A stretch of DNA of 14,511 bases from a bacterium (GCA_029945985.1 JAQSDP010000448.1:1-14511); one strand, 5' to 3'; positions 7,988-14,135 are shown, counted from the first letter of the stretch. Numbers and translations are program-made. Notes: generated by a model not told the origin, from the sequence alone.

Positions 7988-8623
7988 ATGAAGCTTAAAA
8001 ATATAGCATTCGCACTGGTAGGTGCATTGATGTTTGTTGCTGCGGCCGATACGGCGTTTGCTCAGGGTGGCAGACCGGCTGGAGCGGGCGGGGGCGGCGG
8101 ACGGCCTGCGGGCGTGGGCCAGCCATCGGGCGGCGGCCAGCCGTCGGGTGCCGGCGTTGATCGCGGACTCGGGACAGCGAGCAGCCGGAGCGGAGGCCGA
8201 TCGGACGACGGTCTTGGTACTGCTTCGTCACGCTCGAACGGGCGATCGGACACAGGTTTGGAGCGGGCGCGGATGAATAGGAATAATGCTCCTGAGCGTG
8301 GAAGCGAAGAGCTTGGCCGATATACGGGCCTTTCAAAGAAGCTCGGCACCACTCCCGAGGCTCTCAGAGCCAGCTATGAATCGGCATTGCTAGCGAACCC
8401 CGATCTGACCTGGGGAAAGTTCGTCTCGGCGAATGTCGTAGCTGATAACCTGGGAACGCGTTACCCGAACATAACCTCGGCTGCCATCCTTACCGGCCTG
8501 CAGAACGGTGACAGTCTCGGCCGGACCCTGAAAAGCCTCGGGATGGGTGAAGATGATGCGGAGATAGCCGAGAAAGAAGCTAAGCGAGCCGTGAAGGCCG
8601 CAAAGAAGAATAAAGATCAGTAG
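7988..8623 (+). CDS. Secreted Gly-rich repeat protein, unknown function
   Basis: A 211-residue exported protein. Residues 1-25 form a classical signal peptide (MKLKNIAFAL core, AFA before the likely cleavage at Q26). Residues 26-58 are a low-complexity Gly/Pro/Ala segment with repeated GGGRPAG and GQPSG words. Residues 60-74 (GLGTASSRSGGRSDD) and 75-89 (GLGTASSRSNGRSDT) are 15-residue tandem repeats, with the start of a third (GLE) at 90. A folded helical domain follows (about 108-187; GLSKKLGTTPEALRASY at 114-130). The C-terminus is Lys/Ala-rich (195-209). I do not recognise the family. A periplasmic, surface or secreted structural role is plausible. The gene has its own strong ribosome binding site and terminator, so it is probably a single transcription unit. 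Confidence 0.8.
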   Translation: MKLKNIAFALVGALMFVAAADTAFAQGGRPAGAGGGGGRPAGVGQPSGGGQPSGAGVDRGLGTASSRSGGRSDDGLGTASSRSNGRSDTGLERARMNRNNAPERGSEELGRYTGLSKKLGTTPEALRASYESALLANPDLTWGKFVSANVVADNLGTRYPNITSAAILTGLQNGDSLGRTLKSLGMGEDDAEIAEKEAKRAVKAAKKNKDQ

Positions 8624-8650
8624 CTTCGCTCGCTTCACTTACAAAAGAAA

Positions 8651-8676
8651 AAAACGGGCCATCATCGGCCCGTTTT
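8651..8676 (+). terminator. Rho-independent terminator
   Basis: A perfect 10-bp stem, AAAACGGGCC / GGCCCGTTTT, closes on an ATCATC loop and continues into TTTTCGTTTG. It starts 27 nt after the stop of the secreted-protein gene. The A-tract on the left arm means it could also stop transcription arriving from the right. Confidence 0.9.
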
Positions 8677-8717
8677 CGTTTGTGTGGCCTTGCCGCGCCA
8701 ACGCATCGCAATTCAGG

Positions 8718-8745
8718 TCAGTACCCACTGCGGTAGCGGTGGGTT
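8718..8745 (+). repeat. REP-like element, copy A
   Basis: Head TCAGTA followed by the hairpin CCCACTGCGGTAGCGGTGGG (8724-8743). It has eight consecutive pairs, including one T-G wobble, and a GGTA loop. It shares head, loop and inner stem with the copies at 8798-8825 (inverted) and 10442-10467. Confidence 0.75.
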
Positions 8746-8797
8746 GAAGCTTGGCGTATTAGCCTGTTTTCGGGTACGGAGTCACTCGGCAATGTAA

Positions 8798-8825
8798 AAC
8801 CTCCCGCTACCGCAGGTTGTACTGA
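8798..8825 (-). repeat. REP-like element, copy B (inverted)
   Basis: Read on the - strand it begins TCAGTAC and carries the conserved core CTGCGGTAGCGG around the GGTA loop. Its outer stem is AACC/GGTT, with an extra A and imperfect pairing. With copy A it forms 28-nt imperfect inverted repeats separated by 52 nt, like the paired REPs of a BIME or the ends of a very small non-autonomous element. Confidence 0.7.
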
Positions 8826-8924
8826 CATTGGTTTCGGCCCGACGTCGGCAACCATTGCAGAACCGCATCTCTTGCAGACGAGGTCTGATTCAAAGCCGAC
8901 AAGATCACAAGATGACGGGACAGA

Positions 8925-9899
8925 TCAAATAGTAACAATAACCCTGCCGGGTCTACTTGGGCGCTCTACGCTCTCGTGTGCAGGAGCTATCTGTTCCAAC
9001 GGGTAGGTCTTAGCTACTTCCGGGCCCTTCCATCCAGCTCGCAAGGCCTCGCTGACCGCACTCACTGCCTCTTCTTTTGCCGCGACTGGCACGTCATCGC
9101 TTCCGACAAAATACAGCCGCCCGTTAACGAAAACGAGAAGCCACACGGGGACTGCGACCGATGCTTTTCCCGTCGCATAGGTTGCGATCGAACCGCCCTG
9201 AGCCAATATCTCTACGTTGGAATCGAGGTTCGCATCTAGTGCGACTTCGACAATGTGGTCGACACCTTCCGGAGCGATGTCTTTGATACTTGCGACAGCC
9301 TTGACGTCGCGCATGATGACGTCGTCCGCTCCCATACTCTCGGCGATCGATCGATCACGGTCATTCCCCACAGTTGCGATCACTCTCGCACCAGCACGCT
9401 TGGCGAAAAGGACCGCGAGCGAACCGACAGCTCCCGCACCACCTTGGACAAGAACGGTCTTGCCGTCTACCGAACCGCCGACATGCACCGAGCGGTGGGC
9501 CGTGATCGTGGGAATTCCTAGGCAAGCACCCACCTCGAACGAAGCGCCTTCAGGCAGCTCGATCGCCTGGCCAGCCGGAACGACGGTGTATTCGGCGGCG
9601 GTTCCAAAGGGCCGATATGTCTGGGCACCGTAGCACCAAACCCGACTCCCGACGAGCGTCTCAGAGACACCTTTCCCTACCGCGTCAAGGGTTCCGGCAC
9701 CGTCGCTGTGCGGGATGATCCGCGGGAACGGCATCCCGTAACCGAAGGCATTCTCTCTTTTTTTGACGTCGCCAGGATTTATTCCTGAGGCGGCAAGTTT
9801 GATCCTAACCTCTCCGGCGCCAGGTTCCGGTGTCGGCATTTCACCCAACGTTAGAACCTCACTCGCAGGTCCTTGCTTCTCATACCACACCGCTTTCAT
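8925..9899 (-). CDS. Zinc-free quinone oxidoreductase-like MDR protein
   Basis: A 324-residue medium-chain dehydrogenase/reductase of the NAD(P)H:quinone oxidoreductase (QOR) type, full length for the family. The N-terminal GroES-like domain shows EVRIKLAASGINPGD (30-44) and IIPHSDGAGTL (61-71). The Rossmann domain carries VQGGAGAVGSLA (151-162) for NAD(P)H binding. The Cys/His ligands of the catalytic zinc in alcohol dehydrogenases are absent, as expected for QOR. The likely reaction is NADPH-dependent reduction of quinones or alpha,beta-unsaturated carbonyls in the cytoplasm. The start is the ATG at 9899; there is no Shine-Dalgarno sequence, but TATGAT lies 8 nt upstream. The gene stands alone, with REP-like elements beyond its 3' end. 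The substrate is unknown. Confidence 0.9.
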   Translation of the reverse strand: MKAVWYEKQGPASEVLTLGEMPTPEPGAGEVRIKLAASGINPGDVKKRENAFGYGMPFPRIIPHSDGAGTLDAVGKGVSETLVGSRVWCYGAQTYRPFGTAAEYTVVPAGQAIELPEGASFEVGACLGIPTITAHRSVHVGGSVDGKTVLVQGGAGAVGSLAVLFAKRAGARVIATVGNDRDRSIAESMGADDVIMRDVKAVASIKDIAPEGVDHIVEVALDANLDSNVEILAQGGSIATYATGKASVAVPVWLLVFVNGRLYFVGSDDVPVAAKEEAVSAVSEALRAGWKGPEVAKTYPLEQIAPAHESVERPSRPGRVIVTI

Positions 9900-9907
9900 A
9901 TAGACGA

Positions 9908-9913
9908 ATCATA
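9908..9913 (-). promoter_or_regulatory. TATGAT -10-like box for the oxidoreductase gene
   Basis: On the - strand TATGAT (five of six matches to TATAAT) ends 8 nt before the ATG at 9899. No Shine-Dalgarno sequence is present at that start. The placement fits a leaderless or near-leaderless transcript. Confidence 0.4.
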
Positions 9914-9974
9914 CATCTTCCGGGTCCGGCACACACAGCCAACGCACGGTGATGCTGACTGGGACGGAAGCTCG

Positions 9975-10304
9975 TCACGCGGGTTGGAATTCGCGGTCGA
10001 GGAGGGTGGCGATCTCGTCGGGGGCGGCCTGGTGTTCGTAGGCGGCGGTGAGAAATTCTTTCCAGTTATCGAACGGCGTTTCGGAGCGGATAAACTCGTC
10101 AAGCTTGTCCTCAGGCGTGGGGTCGTAAGCACCGACGTTGTATTTCTGACGGAACAGGAACATAAACTGAATAATGTTGTGCCGCCCGCTGTATTTCTGC
10201 ACAAAATCGTTCCGGCAGATCGCTCTCTCAAAATCTCTCGTATGCAGATGAGCTATCTGCTCGTACGTTAACTGTATGTTCGGTTTTTCAACTTCCACTA
10301 GCAT
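9975..10304 (-). CDS. Small hypothetical protein (109 aa)
   Basis: A 109-residue soluble, mixed-charge protein with no signal peptide or membrane segment. It contains TYEQIAHLHTRDFERAICR (13-31) and DNWKEFLTAAYEHQ (78-91), which look alpha-helical. I do not recognise the family. The start at 10304 is chosen because GGGGAGGAG lies just upstream (core 10312-10318, 7-9 nt from the ATG). A longer reading from an ATG at 10343 would add 13 residues encoded by a strong hairpin, so it is less likely. Several overlapping frames are open here, but only this one has a ribosome binding site. It is on the same strand as the oxidoreductase gene, 75 nt upstream of it, and could be cotranscribed. Confidence 0.65.
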   Translation of the reverse strand: MLVEVEKPNIQLTYEQIAHLHTRDFERAICRNDFVQKYSGRHNIIQFMFLFRQKYNVGAYDPTPEDKLDEFIRSETPFDNWKEFLTAAYEHQAAPDEIATLLDREFQPA

Positions 10305-10321
10305 GGCAATACTCCTCCCCT

Positions 10322-10348
10322 GGCCGAGGCAGCTCTCCGCCATCGGCC
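10322..10348 (-). promoter_or_regulatory. Stable leader hairpin before the small hypothetical gene
   Basis: GGCCGA-GGC / GCC-(A)-TCGGCC forms nine pairs with one bulged base around an 8-nt loop. On the - strand it lies only a few bases upstream of the Shine-Dalgarno sequence of the 109-aa gene, and its loop contains a second purine-rich GGAGAG word. It could modulate translation. On the + strand it is followed by TTAGTAATTTTT and could act as a weak terminator, though no + strand gene feeds into it. Confidence 0.4.
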
Positions 10349-10599
10349 TTAGTAATTTTTAGAATGTCTGAGATTTCGAATGCTAGCAGTGATGGATGAA
10401 TGTGTCAAGAATGAGATATTAGGTCAACGAGGGATGTCACGTCGGTACCACCTGCGGTAGCGGGTGGGGCTTTTAGATCTCGTCTCCCTGTTGGTTGGCC
10501 ACGTAGTTGATCAGCCCTGCTCAAACGGGCCGAGGTGCTGTACAAAAGCGTCCACTTCCACTATGCGACAGAATTTAGGTCTTGAAGCCCGATTACTCT
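10349..10599. other. Intergenic region with a single REP-like hairpin
   Basis: This AT-leaning stretch contains the third REP-like element (10442-10467). I see no gene, tRNA or attachment-site-like repeat in it. It marks the visible shift from GC-rich core-like DNA to the AT-richer block with the nuclease-like genes. Confidence 0.5.
10442..10467 (+). repeat. REP-like element, copy C
   Basis: Head TCGGTA followed by the hairpin CCACCTGCGGTAGCGGGTGG (10448-10467), eight pairs with a GGTA loop. Compared with copy A, the outer stem changes from CCCAC/GTGGG to CCACC/GGTGG, changes on both arms that keep pairing. It stands alone, on the far side of the oxidoreductase and 109-aa genes from copies A and B. 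Confidence 0.7.
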
Positions 10600-11436
10600 T
10601 TACGCGATCAAATGGTGAGCGTCTAGAAAGCGAGCGTACGAAGGTCGAAGACGACCGACAACAACCAGATATTCTGGGGTCATAGATTTGTTCCACAGCT
10701 TGATCCTTGTCCAAACTTCCGTGTATCCGTGCGGACGCATGATTGCAAACACATGAGAAGAATCATCGAATCCGCCTTCGAGGTAAATATCATAAGCGCC
10801 ATCGGATCCAACCCAATACGAGGTACGATCGTTCCCTAAAATTGCAGATCGAAGGTAAATCTCTTCAAACTGTTGATAGCCGAAGCAGAAGATTGCCTCG
10901 CACATTGCAATCTTCGCCAACATTCGACGGAAGTCCTCGTGGTCGATTTCCCACGGAATCTCAACGGCGTCAGCTTGGTATTTAGCTAATAATTGCCTGA
11001 GGTGTTCCGCGTCTCTCTCAATCGGAAAAGTGTGAACATTAGGTTTAAAGTCTCCGTGATTCAGGCCGGCTACATGTCGCAGGGTCCTCAATGATTCAGG
11101 CGGGCCGAGTTCGGGTAATACTAAGACCGGTACTGCATCATCGATAGGTACGAGTTCTTCGGTCTTGACATCGCCTCTTACGAAGATCATCGGTAGTTGA
11201 AGTGGTCGTTGCTTCTTACGCCTAGTCGGCAATTCAAGGACTGTGCGAGGTCCGATCATCGTACGACGAAGAATGCTCAGTTCAAATCGGGAAGTGATTG
11301 CAGCACAAGCACTGCAGCTAGCTTTCTCGAGCACGTTGTTGCCCTTTAGTGCGAAAGGGATTGCATGCTCGTCGCTCAAACCATTCTTTGATCTGCAGTA
11401 GATACACTCGCCGACATATACTGAAGTTCGTTGCAT
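10600..11436 (-). CDS. HNH-like zinc-finger protein, putative nuclease
   Basis: A 278-residue protein whose N-terminus looks like an HNH/treble-clef module: CIYC (11-14), SDEHAIP (21-27) and CSAC (41-44). The C-x2-C ... EH-x-IP ... C-x2-C spacing resembles HNH_5-type endonucleases. However, the residue after the second C-x2-C, usually Asn or His, is Ala, so activity is uncertain. The remaining 220 or so residues are soluble and unassigned; they include RRKKQRP (68-74) and FCFGYQQFEEIYL. A GTG at 11478 would add 14 residues. I prefer the ATG at 11436 because it begins just before the finger; neither start has a Shine-Dalgarno sequence. It is divergent from the Mrr-like gene, 69 nt away. The local context suggests a restriction or defence role, by inference only. 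Confidence 0.7.
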   Translation of the reverse strand: MQRTSVYVGECIYCRSKNGLSDEHAIPFALKGNNVLEKASCSACAAITSRFELSILRRTMIGPRTVLELPTRRKKQRPLQLPMIFVRGDVKTEELVPIDDAVPVLVLPELGPPESLRTLRHVAGLNHGDFKPNVHTFPIERDAEHLRQLLAKYQADAVEIPWEIDHEDFRRMLAKIAMCEAIFCFGYQQFEEIYLRSAILGNDRTSYWVGSDGAYDIYLEGGFDDSSHVFAIMRPHGYTEVWTRIKLWNKSMTPEYLVVVGRLRPSYARFLDAHHLIA

Positions 11437-11491
11437 GACGGATACATTTGCGAAGGAATTTAAGTCTCTTTCCGACACCGGAATTTGCAGT

Positions 11492-11497
11492 TAGAAT
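11492..11497 (+). promoter_or_regulatory. TAGAAT -10-like box for the Mrr-like gene
   Basis: TAGAAT (five of six matches to TATAAT) ends 8 nt before the ATG at 11506, which has no Shine-Dalgarno sequence. No convincing -35 is visible. The placement fits a leaderless transcript from the short divergent region shared with the HNH-like gene. Confidence 0.4.
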
Positions 11498-11505
11498 TCT
11501 CTAGT

Positions 11506-12468
11506 ATGGATCGGATCGAAATCGAAAACGAAATCTTAAAATACTTTTACGGATGCTGGGAAACAGGCCTTCACTGCACAATTCACTCATTATTCCCCAT
11601 ACTCCCTACTGTGTCTAAGGATCTGATCGAAAGGATCGGTGAAGAACTCGATCACAAGGGGTATATAAAGGGACTTGCGTCTACTCCGTACGGGGATTTG
11701 ACCGCGTGGGGAATTCTAGAAACAGAGCGGAGAGAACTTATATACCCTGAAAAAATCCAACGTTATGGCCAGGCACGCTTCCGGATACTAGAAGTTGCTA
11801 ACGGTGTATACAGCGAGAACGGATCAGACAAACTTGCGTCATTCGACGATTTCGATCGGGACGACGAACCGAACAGTCGAGAAGTTGATAGAAATATGGA
11901 CCTTCTCTCGAGCCTTGGGTGGATCGAGATTTATAGCATAGAAACGTTTTACATCTTGCCGGCCGGAAGAGCTCAGTTTGAAGAGTGGAACGCTCGTAAA
12001 TCAATTGTCGATCGATGGAATGAAGTCGAAAGCATGAAACCCCATCCCCGTGGAGTTGCCTTTCAGAATGTAATTGCCGACGCCTTTTCAATTCAAGGCT
12101 TCTCGGTGTCTACAGGTTTACGGCGATCGCACGAAGAAATGGATGTTGTAGCGAGTGTCGAGCGGGTTCCCTATTTGATGGAGATGAAATGGGAGGCTGA
12201 AAAAATCGGTGCTGCTGTTGTGCGTGAACTTTACGGAAAGATTAGCAACCGGGCGGAAGTCCGAGGAATTCTCTTTTCGATGTCCGGCTTCACTGACAAC
12301 GATAAGGGGGCGGTAAGCCAAGTGATTGAGTACTCAAGTCAAAAATACATTCTCCTGTTTGGACCTGAGGACACAAAGCGCATCATCTCCAATCCTGCAA
12401 ATATTGCTCGGACGATCGATTCCAAGCTAGAAAAGCTAATGTGGAAGAAGGTCGTTGAATGGGAATGA
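11506..12468 (+). CDS. Mrr-like restriction endonuclease family protein
   Basis: A 320-residue protein with a C-terminal PD-(D/E)xK nuclease domain of the Mrr_cat kind and an N-terminal half (1-165) that reads like winged helix-turn-helix domains (for example KDLIERIGEELDHKGYIKGL at 39-58, MDLLSSLGWIEIY at 131-143). The catalytic core runs from GVAFQNVIADAF (183-194) through D213 to the ExK pair E226/K228 in YLMEMKW. ELYGKISNR and RGILFSMSGFTDNDK follow, as in restriction endonuclease-type Mrr proteins. The usual Glu of the first helix is Gln here (Q187). Family members cut DNA, often modified or foreign DNA. The ATG at 11506 is preferred over a TTG at 11485. It is divergent from the HNH-like gene and convergent with the HEPN-motif gene, 40 nt apart. 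Confidence 0.8.
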   Translation: MDRIEIENEILKYFYGCWETGLHCTIHSLFPILPTVSKDLIERIGEELDHKGYIKGLASTPYGDLTAWGILETERRELIYPEKIQRYGQARFRILEVANGVYSENGSDKLASFDDFDRDDEPNSREVDRNMDLLSSLGWIEIYSIETFYILPAGRAQFEEWNARKSIVDRWNEVESMKPHPRGVAFQNVIADAFSIQGFSVSTGLRRSHEEMDVVASVERVPYLMEMKWEAEKIGAAVVRELYGKISNRAEVRGILFSMSGFTDNDKGAVSQVIEYSSQKYILLFGPEDTKRIISNPANIARTIDSKLEKLMWKKVVEWE

Positions 12469-12508
12469 GAACTTTTTGCTCGGTCTTCTTAGTGAGCTTG
12501 TCGTTCGT

Positions 12509-13858
12509 CTAAGACCACGGTACCTTTTCCGTGTCACCATAGTGAATGTCAAACTTGCACCTATTGTAATAGATCCCCTCGTACCGTAGATAGAATAGTA
12601 AAGTTACCTCTAAGTACCACATCGACAGCATGTACCCTTGATAGATTTCGTCGTTACTCAGCCGCTGCAATTTGGACAGCTTAACGGGAGTAGGGTGGAC
12701 GAGCATGTTGCGAATCTCGGTTGTTGCGTGTGGGCCGTCCTCCCAATCGAATCTTTTAGGTTCGGCGGCGTTTACTAATGCACTCAATATTGATGGAATA
12801 CCCATCGGTAAAGAGGCTTCGTTCAATGGGAGTCGAAGTCGTTCACTCGCTGCCAAATCTTTGAACGCTCTAGCGGTCGAACCTTTTTCCGCAACAAATC
12901 GATTCCATGACAACATTTCCAAGGCCGCCTGGGCCATGATGATGGATCCTTCGGCTCCTCCCTCGAATCTATTACACACCAAATACCAGTTCAGAGCCCG
13001 AAGCAAGACCTCTCGCCAGACAGGATCGTTGAGCCGATCTCGAAAACTTTCCCATGCCACTTGGATGTTCGAAGTGTCATGATCCGGAAACCAATGATTG
13101 ACTACACGCCAATGGTCGACCAAAGGCGCCTGCCAACGTTTCCACTGTTCTTTCCCATCGGATTGAAAACCTATGTGTAGGAATGGCGCTGTCCAGTTTC
13201 CTCGAGACCAAGAAAGAAAGAGGCCCAGATCTTCCAACAAGGCTTCAATATCTCGGAACTGAAATTCAGATCCATCGATTCGCCTCACTTCTCCAAGGTG
13301 GGTTATTGCATAACCCCGGCTAGATTTTAATTCGGCGAACGCCTTGCTTCGATCAGAAATATCGTCGATTGTAATGTTCCACTTATCCGAGTCCAGAGTC
13401 ATTCTTCCGGTGCTAAAAACGGGCTGTCCATCCTTGAACCAAACTGCTTGTTTTCCAAATGTTTTGAGAAAATTCGGAACATGGAAGATGATCCTTGAGA
13501 CTGGACCTTCGCAGCCTTGGTAAAAGTGACCAGCTACTTCTCCAGAAAGCTTTCGTTGTGAACCTTCCGGGTTGAAGCTCATGTTCTCTGAGGAAATATG
13601 TAGTACGTCAGGATCGAAATCGGATGAAATGCGACATTCCACTTCTTCACCCGAATGATATTTATTGAAGTCAGAAGTTAGGAACTCAAAGACTATTTTG
13701 GGAGTCGGAAGCCACCGAAAAACTACAGTACCTGATGCAGCGATACTCTCGGCAGGAGGGCCGATTAGCACTGGTCCTTCATAGATCGGGACGGATGAAT
13801 TTGGCGCGATTGAGCTGTATGGTGAAAGGATTGCCGAGGGAAAGTCATTCGGATTCAT
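12509..13858 (-). CDS. Large protein with C-terminal HEPN-type R-x4-H motif
   Basis: A 449-residue soluble protein. Residues 25-165 are beta-rich with no Cys pattern. A middle segment (195-260) includes FRDIEALLEDLGLFLSWSRG (201-220). Residues 278-430 are helical and end in a HEPN-like region: WREVLLRALNWYLVCNR (281-297), IIMAQAALEMLSW (306-318), and TEIRNMLVHPT (380-390). The last contains R383-x4-H388, the arrangement of catalytic HEPN ribonucleases. The overall plan (beta-rich N-terminus plus C-terminal HEPN) recalls the anti-phage protein ApeA and relatives, but I cannot confirm homology. If so, it would be an RNase that is toxic on infection. The start ATG has no Shine-Dalgarno sequence; TATACT lies 6 nt upstream. 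It shares an AT-richer patch with two nuclease-like genes. Confidence 0.75.
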   Translation of the reverse strand: MNPNDFPSAILSPYSSIAPNSSVPIYEGPVLIGPPAESIAASGTVVFRWLPTPKIVFEFLTSDFNKYHSGEEVECRISSDFDPDVLHISSENMSFNPEGSQRKLSGEVAGHFYQGCEGPVSRIIFHVPNFLKTFGKQAVWFKDGQPVFSTGRMTLDSDKWNITIDDISDRSKAFAELKSSRGYAITHLGEVRRIDGSEFQFRDIEALLEDLGLFLSWSRGNWTAPFLHIGFQSDGKEQWKRWQAPLVDHWRVVNHWFPDHDTSNIQVAWESFRDRLNDPVWREVLLRALNWYLVCNRFEGGAEGSIIMAQAALEMLSWNRFVAEKGSTARAFKDLAASERLRLPLNEASLPMGIPSILSALVNAAEPKRFDWEDGPHATTEIRNMLVHPTPVKLSKLQRLSNDEIYQGYMLSMWYLEVTLLFYLRYEGIYYNRCKFDIHYGDTEKVPWS

Positions 13859-13864
13859 CGACTA

Positions 13865-13870
13865 AGTATA
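13865..13870 (-). promoter_or_regulatory. TATACT -10-like box for the HEPN-motif gene
   Basis: On the - strand TATACT (five of six matches) ends 6 nt before the ATG at 13858. The start has no Shine-Dalgarno sequence and no clear -35 is visible. The placement fits a leaderless transcript. Confidence 0.4.
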
Positions 13871-14045
13871 TATCCTTGGTACAGTTGGCTAACTTTGTTG
13901 GTCCAGTTGCGGAACTCGCAGCAGATTCGAGCCGTCTCGTATGTTTGTTTAGTAAGCGGCCAATTGTGGTATGCGAACTGTTCAATCTGGGACGTTAGGC
14001 TAGGAAATCGGATCCTGCCCAAGGATTCACCCCTATTTCAACCGC

Positions 14046-14102
14046 TCGTCACGTGTGGCAACCTTTCGTCACATTCTCGTATTTTATTCAAAAAATAGTG
14101 AC
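14046..14102. promoter_or_regulatory. Cluster of GTCAC sites upstream of the propeller gene
   Basis: TCGTCAC occurs at 14046-14052 and 14066-14072, and its core recurs inverted (GTGAC) at 14098-14102. Start-to-start spacings are 20 and about 30 nt, close to two and three helical turns, so all copies could face the same side of the helix. This is a candidate operator cluster; the regulator is unknown. Confidence 0.25.
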
Positions 14103-14129
14103 TAGAATCAAAATACGGTCAAACCGCGC

Positions 14130-14135
14130 TACACT
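14130..14135 (+). promoter_or_regulatory. TACACT -10-like box for the propeller gene
   Basis: TACACT (four of six matches, TAnnnT form) ends 10 nt before the ATG at 14146. The ATG has only a GGG (14139-14141) as a possible ribosome binding site. It fits a very short leader. Confidence 0.3.

Larger units (their letters stand above)
8677..8924. other. Non-coding region with an inverted pair of REP-like hairpins
   Basis: No credible gene lies between the terminator and the end of the oxidoreductase gene. The region holds two copies of a REP-like element in head-out inverted orientation (8718-8745 and 8798-8825). It also has a perfect 10-bp palindrome, CCGACGTCGG (8839-8848), and a short hairpin, CAGAC-GAG-GTCTG (8875-8887). 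None of these looks like a standard terminator for the oxidoreductase gene. Confidence 0.6.

Noticed and set aside
8718..8825. The paired inverted repeats as an insertion sequence or MITE
   Set aside because: No transposase, no clear target-site duplication, and a third solitary copy elsewhere; REP-like elements explain all three better.
9217..9633. 138-codon open frame on the + strand within the oxidoreductase gene
   Set aside because: It is antisense to the Rossmann domain of the QOR-like gene; composition (Thr/Ser/Pro-rich) is typical of a shadow frame.
9873..10271. 132-codon open frame on the + strand over the small hypothetical gene
   Set aside because: No ribosome binding site or TAnnnT box; the - strand frame ending at 9975 has a strong ribosome binding site and more protein-like composition.
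12482..12516. GGTCTT/AAGACC inverted repeat between the Mrr-like and HEPN-motif genes as a terminator
   Set aside because: Only six pairs with a loop of more than 20 nt and no T-tract; it also runs into the coding end of the HEPN-motif gene.
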